In this document: in pieces, positions 55,863-64,000 of the stretch
Numbering within the stretch: the first letter of the stretch is position 1
Layout: each line of letters starts with the position of its first letter
DNA from: Stomoxys calcitrans
Taxonomy: Eukaryota; Arthropoda; Insecta; Diptera; Muscidae
DNA: 64,000 nucleotides
Reading direction: 5' to 3'
Assembly: GCF_963082655.1 (NCBI RefSeq)
Contig: NC_081552.1
Location: 126,203,494-126,267,493 of the forward strand
Program-made: the position numbers and the translations under genes
The notes under the pieces: generated by a model
The model's input: only the letters and a program-made list of their open reading frames with translations
Told to the model about the DNA's origin: nothing
Database searches by the model: none

Positions 55863-56858
55863 AAACAACTAAGTTCGGCTAGGCCGAATCTTATATACCC
55901 TCCACCATGGATCGCATTTGTCGAGTTCTTTTCCCGGCATCTCCTCTTAGGCAAAACAGGATATAAGAAAAGATTTGCTCTGCTATTAGAGCGATATCAA
56001 GATATAGTCCAGTTTGGACCACAATTAAATTATATGTTGGAGACCTGTGTAAAATGACATTTTACACATTCGAATTGGCTGACAGCCAATTCGAATAAAA
56101 ATTGCGCCCTTTGGGGGCTCAAGAAGTAAAATAGAGAGATGGATTTATATAGGATCTGTATCGGGCTATAGACCGATTCAGACCATAATAAACCCGTATG
56201 TTGGTGGTCACGAGAGGATTCATCGTACAAAATTTCAGGCAAATCGGATAACAATTGCGACCTCTAGAGGCTCAAGAAGTCAAGATCCCAGATCGGTTTA
56301 TATGGCACCTATATCAGGTTTTGAAACGATTTGAACCTTATTTGACACAGTTGTTGAAGTAAGAATAAATTACGTCATTCAAAATTTCAGCGAAATCGGA
56401 TAGGAAATGCGCACTCTATAGGCTCAAGAAGTCAAGATCCAAGATCGGTTTATATGCCAGCTATATCAGGTTATTGTCCGATTTGAACCATACTTGGCAC
56501 AGTTGTTGGGTATCATAACAAAACACGTCGTGTAAAATTTCATTCCAATCAGATAAGAATTGCGCAATCTAGAGGCTCAAGTATATCAAAACATGAACCG
56601 ATATGGCCCATTTACAATACCAACTGACCTACACTAATAAGAAGTATTTGTGCAAAATTTCAAGCGGCTAGCTTTACTCCTTCGGAAGTTAGCGTGCTTT
56701 CGACAGGCAGATGGACGGACGGACGGACGTGGCTAGATCGACATAAAATGTCGCGACGATCAAGAATATATATATACTTTATGAGGTCTCAGCCGAATAT
56801 TTCGAGTAGTTACAAACAGAATGACGAAATACCCCCCATCCTATGGTGGAGGGTATAA
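55863..56858 (-). mobile_element. HINE-A15
   Basis: A reverse copy with a palindrome ttcggctaggccgaa (55,874-55,888), four internal units, a short GACR tract (56,705-56,732) and a 5' end tggtggagggtata. It carries a local double palindrome at 56,047-56,096. Confidence 0.88.
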
Positions 56859-57170
56859 TAATGTATGTATTGAAATTATTCCTGTTTCCAAGGCAACATC
56901 AATACCGAATCAAATAATTGTCATGCAAAGAACAATTTTGTTCAGTTAGTTCTGTTGACCTATATTGCCTAGTTGGCTGAAAATTGGAACAGTGTGTTGT
57001 ATAAAACCTCTCCACTTTCATACCAAGTTTAGTACAGATAGGAGCATATTACGATATATCTGCTATGGGTTCATAAATGGTGCTTTTTCACCAGATTTTG
57101 ACGAAATGTACTTAATATCTATCCATATGCTGGCTATCCTAATGAATCAAATGCGTTTTTATATTTTTTA
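56859..57170. other. unassigned, possibly a degraded HINE-B unit
   Basis: From about 56,970 the words gttggctgaaaattggaacagtg and accaagtttagtacagatag echo HINE internal units, but the match is weak. No gene is seen. Confidence 0.35.
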
Positions 57171-58323
57171 TTATACCCACCACCGAAGGGTGGGGGTATA
57201 TTCATTTTGTCATTCCTTTTGCAATACATCGAAATATCCATTTCCGACCCTTTATAGTATACATATTCTTGATCAGCGTAAAAAAATTTGACGATCTAGA
57301 CATGTCCGTCCGTCTGTCAGTCTGTCTGTTGAAATCAAGCTACAGGCTTTAAAAATAGAGATATTGAGCTGAAATTTTGCACAGATTCTTTTTTGTCCAT
57401 AAACAGGTTAAGTTCGAAGATGGGCTATATCGGACTATATCTTGATATATCCCCCATATAGACCGATCGGCCGATTTAGGGTCTTAGGCCCATAAAAGCC
57501 ACATTTATTATCCGATTTCGCAGAAATTTGGGACAGTGAGTTGTGTTAGGCCCTTCGACTTCCTTCGTTAATTTGGCCCAGATCGGTTCAGATTTGGATA
57601 TAGCTGCCATATAGACCGATCCTCCGGTTTGGGGTCTTAGGCCTACAAAAGGCACATTTATTATTCGATTCTGTAGAAATTTGGGACAGTGAGTTGTGTT
57701 AGGCCCTTCGACATATTTCTTCAATTTGGTTTTGGGCCCATAAAATGCTCATTTATTGTCCGATGTCGCCGAAATTTAGAACAGTAAGTTATGTTACGCC
57801 CCTTGACATACTTCTGCAATATCGCACAGATCGGTCCAGATTTAGATATGGCTGCCAAATAGACCGATATCTAGGTTTTAGGTTTTGGGATCATAAAAAA
57901 CGTATTTATTGTCCGATGTCGCTGAAATTTGAGACAGTGAGTTTATTTAGGCTCTTCGACGTCTTACTTCAATATATAGCTGCCGTATAGACCGATCTCT
58001 CTATTTAAAGTTTTGGGCCCACAAAAGAGGCATTTATTGTCCGATTTCGCCGACATTTGGGACAGTGCTTTGTTCGACATTTTTATGCAACTTGGCCCAA
58101 ATCGGTCCAGATTTGGACATAGCTGCCATGTAGACCGATATCTCGATTTAAGTCTTTGCCCCATAAAAAGCGCATTTATAATCCGATTTCACTGAAATTT
58201 GACACAGTGACTTATGTTTGGCTTTTCGCCATCCGTGTCGTATATGGTTCAGATCGGTTTAGTTTTAGATATAGTGGGTATCCAAAGTTCGGCCCGGCCG
58301 AACTTAACGCCTTTTTACTTGTT
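57171..58323 (+). mobile_element. HINE-B3
   Basis: 5' end ttatacccaccaccgaagg, a GTCY tract (57,304-57,329), about six internal units, a deletion near 58,270 that removes the end of the last unit and part of the 3' inverted repeat, then a perfect palindrome (58,288-58,302) and cctttttacttgtt. Confidence 0.9.
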
Positions 58324-58429
58324 TATTAATCACAAGTGGAAATTATGGCAGATGCCACTAAATGACGAAGTGTAGGACAAACCATTGTAGTATCATTTAC
58401 TTATTTAAGAGGTGGTTTATTTACCTCAA

Positions 58430-59271
58430 AAGTACTACCTAAAAATAAAAGTGGACCGATCGGGACAATATGGCGTTCAAATGAAAGGTACTTATGAGTA
58501 GAGTACGAATAATAAAAGTTGGGTCCAATTACCTGGGGGCCGCCATAGTCCCAAAACCCCTTTAAATGGGTTTTTTTTTTGACGATCTTATCATTATGGG
58601 ACTCAAATGAAAAGATGTTCAGGAGTATACTACGAATATGGTCAGGAAGTAGGAATAGGCTTTATAATTTACTGGTAACGGGTATGATGGGTATCACAGG
58701 AAAAGTATGCGGGAGTAGATAACAAATCTGGGTCGGATCTGGGTCATAAGGGGTTATGACAAAAACACAACCCAATATCCAAAGTGGATCGATGGGGACA
58801 ATATAGATATCAAATGAAAGGTATTGAAGAGTAGAATACGAATATGGTATTAAAATTTGAGTCTAAACACCCACCGGGCTGCCCCAACTCCAAAACTCCC
58901 CCAAACAGACATATTGGACGTTCATTTAAATATGGGACTCAAATGGAAGGTATTAGGGAGTAGATTTCGAATCTGGCATACAAAACCAGATCGAAGTATA
59001 GGGGGTCACGCCACCCCTCAATTAGACCCATTTTGACTATATAATACTTGGCTGTACAGATTTTATTGAAATTTTCATAGATTGTAAACGTTTGTCTGGA
59101 AGGAAACATAGGCTTTATAAGTTTTAGATATCGGGTGGAGGCGGACCCTTCCCCTTACTCCAAAAACGCCACCCATATCCCAAAGTGGTCCGATGGGCAC
59201 AATAAGGGTATCAAATAAAAGAAATTGGAGATCGAAAAACAAATATGGTACTAAAATTTGTGTCCAAGTAC
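58430..59271 (-). repeat. repeat C
   Basis: Reverse units with gtggaccgatcgggacaata, caaatgaaaggta and ggaggcggacccttcccctt. It joins the SINE head at 59,272 directly. Confidence 0.75.
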
Positions 59272-59375
59272 CTCGCAATGTCGCCAACATTAAGAGGGGA
59301 TAAACACCGCTTTGTCCGATGCTCTCGCCAGGATTCGAACGCGTTCAGCGTCATAGGCTACAATGGCACGAATTC
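59272..59375 (-). mobile_element. SINE head fragment
   Basis: The minus strand has gttcgaatcctggcgaga and gcctatgacgctgaacgcg, as in the tRNA-like head at 12,330-12,421 and 25,200-25,280, plus the first part of the body (cctcttaatgttggcgac). The rest of the body is replaced by repeat C. Confidence 0.75.
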
Positions 59376-59829
59376 GATATCCGCGTTCAGGGCGAAGATA
59401 TTATAGAGTTAAAGAAGGCGCAGTGGCGAGTTAATTGCCTTCGGGGATTGACTGTTAATTGAAATATGTCGCTACACCCAAAGAAGGAATATATTCCTTC
59501 TTTACCAATGGCGAACGCTTGGATGCCTAAGATTCCTTCAGATCCTGGATGTCAAAGATTACCTCAGATCCTGAATCCATAATTGGAAGACTAAGTGAAT
59601 GTAATCCCAATCTTTCAACCAGCGACTGGTATTGGTAGATTGGATGAAGCTGATGGTGACCGGAGACATGCAAAATACGTGGGTGTTTTGGTGTGCAGGA
59701 AACTTCAAAACATCAAATCCAACATTTTGGATATGGCAAAAAGGCAACTCTTGTTCTATAAACATGCAAGATGGGTATTGGCTAAAGTTGAGAGTTTAAC
59801 CGCGTGTCATGCACTGGGTTTATAAGATA
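59376..59829. other. unassigned stretch
   Basis: A short frame (59,595-59,825) is present without recognisable motifs. It may belong to the LINE fragment that follows, but nothing proves it. Confidence 0.35.
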
Positions 59830-60115
59830 GTTAGGCAGCCATTAAATCCCTGTATAATGAATTTCTGAAATAAAAACTGTCCCCGACTACCGCTGATCTC
59901 CCAATGAGATGGTTGGTTCTAATTTCACCTGTTCTGGGGGCTAGGCCACAGGGATATCCCAGGGAATTGTGTAGCGACGAGCATGCGAGACTAGAAACAA
60001 CCTTTCACATTCCAGGGGATCTGGAAACTGTCGCGACATGTAAGCTACTTCCCACAGTGGGCCAAACCGCAAAAAAATTGGAAATAAATCTACAACTTTT
60101 TATCTCTTGATCTTT
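59830..60115 (+). pseudogene. LINE RNase H fragment
   Basis: Across frames it reads GHRDIPGNC near 59,944-59,975, then DELARLETTFHIPG-like sequence, the same RNase H end as at 1,891-2,500 and 5,131-5,760. Frameshifts occur within a few codons. Confidence 0.65.
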
Positions 60116-60410
60116 GCATATCAAAATATTCTAGACATTTGTAGATGCGAATGCTTTAAAGGAAGTACTGCCATAGGTCCATATCTATAATACAGGGTGT
60201 CAAAATTGACCACTTTTCACTTCTCAAACTTTCTGGAGGCCATTACTATTGATCTACTGAATCGATTTGCATGAGTTAGTATCTAGAGAAAGAGCTTGAC
60301 GTGATCTAAAAAAGATATGCATAATGTACCATGCCATCATGTTCCGTTAACGATTCATGAATTGTTTAATTTTAAAATATTAATATTTGGCTTTGGGTTT
60401 TTTAGTGTTT
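60116..60410. other. unassigned stretch
   Basis: AT-rich, no gene or repeat recognised. Confidence 0.35.
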
Positions 60411-61661
60411 TTTTATACCCTCCACCATAAGATGGGGGGTATATTAATTTCGTCATTCTGTTTGTAACTACTCGAAATATTCGTCTGAGACCCCATAAAG
60501 TATATATATTCTTGATCGTCGCGACATTTTATGTCGATCTAGCCATGTCCGTCCGTCTGTCCGTCCGTCCGTCCGTCTGTCTGTCGAAAGCACGCTAACT
60601 TCCGAAGGAGTAAAGCTAGCCGCTTGAAATTTTGCACAAATACTTCTCATTAGTGTAGGTCGGTTGGTATTGTAAATGGGCCATATCGGTCCATGTTTTG
60701 ATATAGCTGCCATATAAACCGATCTTGGGTCTTGACTTCTTGAGCCTCTAGAGTGCGCAATTCTTATCCGATTGGAATGAAATTTTGCACGACGTGTTTT
60801 GTTATGATATCCAACACCTGTGCCAAGTATGGTTCAAATCGGTTCATAAGCTGATATAGCTGCGATTTAACCGATCTTGGGTCTTGACTTCTTGAGCCTC
60901 TAGAGGGCGCAATTCTTATCCGATTGGAATGGAATTTTGCACAACGTGTTTTACTACGATATCCAACAACTGTGCCAAGTATAGTTCAAATCGGTCCATA
61001 ACCTAATATAGCTGCCATATAAACCGATCTTGGGTCTTGACTTCTTGAGCCTCTAGAGTGCGCAATTCTTATCCGATTGAAATGAAAATTTGCACGACGT
61101 GTTTTGTTATGATATCCAATAACTGTCCCAAGTATGGTTCAAATCGGTCCATAACCTGATATAGCTACCATATAAACCGATCTTGGGTCTTGACTTCTTG
61201 AGCCTCTAGAGGGCACAATTCTTATCCGATTTGAATGAATTTTTGCACGACGTATTTTGTTATGATATCCAACAACTGTGCGAAGTATGGTTGAAATCGG
61301 TCCATAACCTGTCAAGTCCCCAGATCTGTTTATATGACAGCTATATCAGGTTATGAACCGATTTTAACCATACTTGGCACAGTTGTTGGATATCATAACA
61401 AAATACAAAATACTGTGCAAAAATTCATTCAAATTGGATAAGAATTGCGCCCTCTAGAGGCTCAAGAAGTCAAGACCCAAGATCGGTTTATACGACAGCT
61501 ATATCAAAACATGGACCGATATGGCCCATTTACAATACCAACCGACCTACACTAATAAGAAGTATATGTGCAAAATTTCAAGGGGCTAGCTTTACTCATT
61601 CGGAAATTAGCGTGCTTTCGACAGACAGACGGACGGACGGACATGGCTAGATCGACATAAA
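60411..61661. mobile_element. HINE-A16, inverted double copy
   Basis: From 60,411 a plus-oriented copy runs from the 5' end (tataccctccaccat, GTCY tract 60,549-60,583) through about five units to about 61,310. From there a minus-oriented piece runs back through two units to a GACR tract (61,621-61,641), ending at atcgacataa. Neither 3' hairpin is present. Confidence 0.85.
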
Positions 61662-62822
61662 TTTAAGTACCATGAAAGGCGTAGCAAAGCTTCTTTCCGA
61701 ATCATTGTTCCAAAAGACATTTTTGAAGTCGTTATAAAACCTGATTTTTGGCCCCCTAAGGCATTTATCCGAGAATATATCTTTAAGGATATGCCTCGAT
61801 CTGATGTTGTTTACCTCCCAACTAATTCTAACTCTGAAATTATGCCAAGAAACTGAATTTATCATTTGCTGCTGATTTCATATCTCTAGTATATGAAAAT
61901 GTTAGAGGGTTAAATACAAAACTTTCGTCTCTTTATTAAGATAGCTTTATTTTCGATTATCATATCATCGCTTTTACTGAAACTCGGCTTCAGAATAAGG
62001 TATACGATTCTGAAATATTACATTCCAAATATCAAATATATAGGCGTGGTCGGAACGATAAAATGACAAAATCTGGCGGTGGTCTGTTAATAGCGGTCTC
62101 CACTGAATTTCCTTCTGAAGAACTAATAGTGGAATCTTCCTTGGATATTGAATTTGTAGCCATAAAAATATTTTTGAAAAATGTTTCAATATTTATTTCA
62201 TGTTCTTACGTCCCACCCTCTTCATGTGACGATATTTATTTAAAACACGTATCTGCAATCCAATCAGCATTTCAGTCGTCTCAAACAAGAGACACATTGA
62301 TTGCCCTTGGTGATTTTAATCTTCCTCAAATTAACTGGATTCATTCGTCCGAGTCAAATGACTTAACACCTGTGTTACCCAATGGCATTTCTAATGTTAA
62401 ATTGTTAAATTTTGGCATATTGTTAAATTTTGGTCTTTTTCAATTTAATTACATAAACAATTCATTTTCTTAATTACTCGATCTTGTTTTCGTTAATCAA
62501 CCATTTGAGGAAAGATATCATTCGACACTCAAATTACTTATACCCTATCACACTTCTAAAGTTAAAAGAGATGTAGCAATTGAAAAAGTTTACTGTTTTG
62601 CTAAAACTGATTACATCAAATTCAACTCCCTACTCTCATCTGTTCATTGGAATGAAATTTTCAGATCTAAATATATCGATGAAATGATTTCAACTTTTTA
62701 TACTGTGCTGCTTGACCTTATATCTCAATCTGTCCCTAAAACTACTTTTTGCAACGCATCTGGTCCTCCATGGAATACAACCAATCTTTCTAGGCTGAAG
62801 AAAAAGAAGAATCTTATATACA
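61662..62822 (+). pseudogene. LINE fragment: end of ORF1 and endonuclease of ORF2
   Basis: The first 190 bases read ASFRIIVPKDIFEVVIKPDF and WPPKAFIREYIF, like the C-terminus of Jockey-type ORF1. After a stop, ORF2 starts with YENVRGLNTKLSSLY, FTETRL and GGGLLIAVS (endonuclease), then SCSYVPPSS and LIALGDFNLPQINW (62,300-62,345). A stop near 62,471 and later frame breaks are present. It is cut by a mariner fragment at 62,824. It may be the missing 5' half type of the LINE at 40,364-44,325. Confidence 0.78.
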
Positions 62823-62823
62823 T

Positions 62824-62910
62824 GTGTTGCCCAAAAAGTAATTGCGGATTTTTTAAAAGAAAGTAAATGCATTTTCAATAAAACTTAGAATGAACTTTAA
62901 TCAAATATAC
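62824..62910 (-). mobile_element. mariner TIR-end fragment
   Basis: gttgcccaaaaagtaattgc followed by aaaagaaagtaaatgcattt and gaactttaatcaaatata is the end of the mariners at 23,352 and 40,648. It is truncated by HINE-A17 at 62,911. Confidence 0.9.
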
Positions 62911-63440
62911 TTTTTATACCCTCCACCATAAGATAGGGGGTATACTAATTTCGTCATTGTGATTGTAACTACTCGAAATATTCGTCTGAGACCCTATAAA
63001 GTATATATATTCTTGATCGTCGTGAAATTTTATGTCGATCTAGCCATGTCCGTCCGTCAGTCCGTCCGTCCGTCCGTCCGTCCGTCCGTCCGTCTGTCTG
63101 TCGAAAGCACGCTAACTTCCGAAGGAGTAAAGCTAGCCGCTTGAAATTTTGCACAAATACTTCTTATTAGTGTAGGTCGGTTGGTATTGCAAATGGGCCA
63201 TATCGGTCCATGCTTTGATATAGCTGTCATATAAACCGATCTTGGGTCTTGACTTCTTGAGCCTCTAGAGTGCGCAATTCTTATCCGATTGGGATGAAAT
63301 TTTGCACGACGTGTTTTGATATGATATCCAACAACTGTGCCAAGTATGGTTCAAATTGGTTCATAAGCTGATATAGCTGCCATATAAACCGATCTTGGGT
63401 CTTGACTTCTTGAGCCTCTAGAGTGTGCAATTCTTATCCG
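62911..63440 (+). mobile_element. HINE-A17, 5' part
   Basis: 5' end tttttataccctccaccat, GTCY tract (63,047-63,103) and about two internal units. It is cut in gcaattcttatccg and joined to repeat D. Confidence 0.88.
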
Positions 63441-64000
63441 TTAAACGTACGTTTAATACCGCAATTGGTACCATTTGGTACATTCTTTACAGGTGGAGTT
63501 TGAGGTCTCAACTTTGGCATGCAGGTACAATTAGTAAATATATGATGGGTGACTAAATGATCTATTTACAATTCGTACATTTTGGTACCAAAAGTGGTAC
63601 CAATTGGTACTTTCTATACAGATGCAGCTAGAGGTTAAAAATTTAAAATATATGATGGGTGACTTCATGATTTTTCCACAATTCCTTCTTTGCAGATGGA
63701 GCTAGTGGTATGAAGTTTGGCTTCATATTTCATGATTGGTGACTTAGTGATCCATTCACAATTTGTACATTTTGGTACCATTTGGTACCTTCTTTGCAGA
63801 TGGAGCTAGAGGTCTAAAATTGGGCATGTACGAAATGTATGATGATCGCTAAATTCACACTTCGTTCATTTTGGTACCAAAATTGGTTCCATTTAATACT
63901 TTCTTTACAGATGGAGCAAAAGGTGTGAAATTCAGGATTCAGTTACACCGTGATAGTATGCAGTGGGTGACTAGGAGATTTTTTTGAAATTCGTACATTC
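63441..64000 (-). repeat. repeat D
   Basis: Reverse-oriented units with cgtacattttggtaccaaa, ctttctttacagatggagc and gtgggtgactaggaga, corresponding to the reverse of the units at 49,865-51,576. It continues beyond the window. Confidence 0.75.

Overview
This window looks like insect, most likely dipteran, repeat-rich nuclear DNA. It is AT-rich. It carries BEL/Pao and Ty3/gypsy retrotransposons, several non-LTR (LINE) families, mariner elements, a tRNA-derived SINE and many copies of a DINE-1/INE-1-like non-autonomous Helentron (called HINE here). From memory, this HINE sequence is abundant in muscid and other calyptrate flies; that species-level hint is recollection and was not checked. I recognise no host protein-coding gene, rRNA gene or functional tRNA gene.

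Layout. 1-5,903: mariner and HINE remnants, a BEL gag remnant and two LINE 3' ends. 5,904-12,174: a complete BEL/Pao element on the minus strand, with 456-bp LTRs, a 5-bp target duplication (atggt), a tRNA-Trp-type primer site and one 1,763-codon gag-pol frame. 12,330-17,372: a SINE split by a full-length LINE (12,422-17,161, minus) flanked by a 9-bp duplication (tcctcataa); its two ORFs are linked by a canonical A_AAA_AAC slippery site. 17,390-22,601: an unclassified repeat C, a repeat-poor stretch (18,661-20,076), a HINE and a LINE fragment. 22,602-24,673: a HINE carrying a mariner. 24,674-33,820: a decayed Ty3/gypsy element (gypsy-1), broken by a SINE, a HINE, a mariner-derived MITE and a HINE-plus-mariner composite. 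33,821-40,363: a run of HINEs of two related families, A and B, some joined end to start. 40,364-44,325: a LINE on the minus strand interrupted by a mariner and a HINE. 44,326-51,576: a GGTAC-rich repeat (D) split by a complete Ty3/gypsy element (gypsy-2, 44,873-49,864) with identical 148-bp LTRs and a gtac duplication. 51,577-64,000: more HINEs, LINE fragments, repeats C and D, and a SINE head.

How the parts relate. The window is a stratified transposon graveyard with three young, structurally complete elements: the BEL/Pao, the two-ORF LINE and gypsy-2. The points most worth following are: (i) a HINE carrying an end-damaged mariner at the same nucleotide in three copies, which argues that the Helentron-type element moved the mariner as cargo; (ii) a probable -1 ribosomal frameshift signal joining ORF1 and ORF2 of the LINE; (iii) a SAP-like DNA-binding motif at the N-terminus of the gypsy-2 Gag; (iv) a changed catalytic motif (YVDE instead of YxDD) in the otherwise open gypsy-2 reverse transcriptase.
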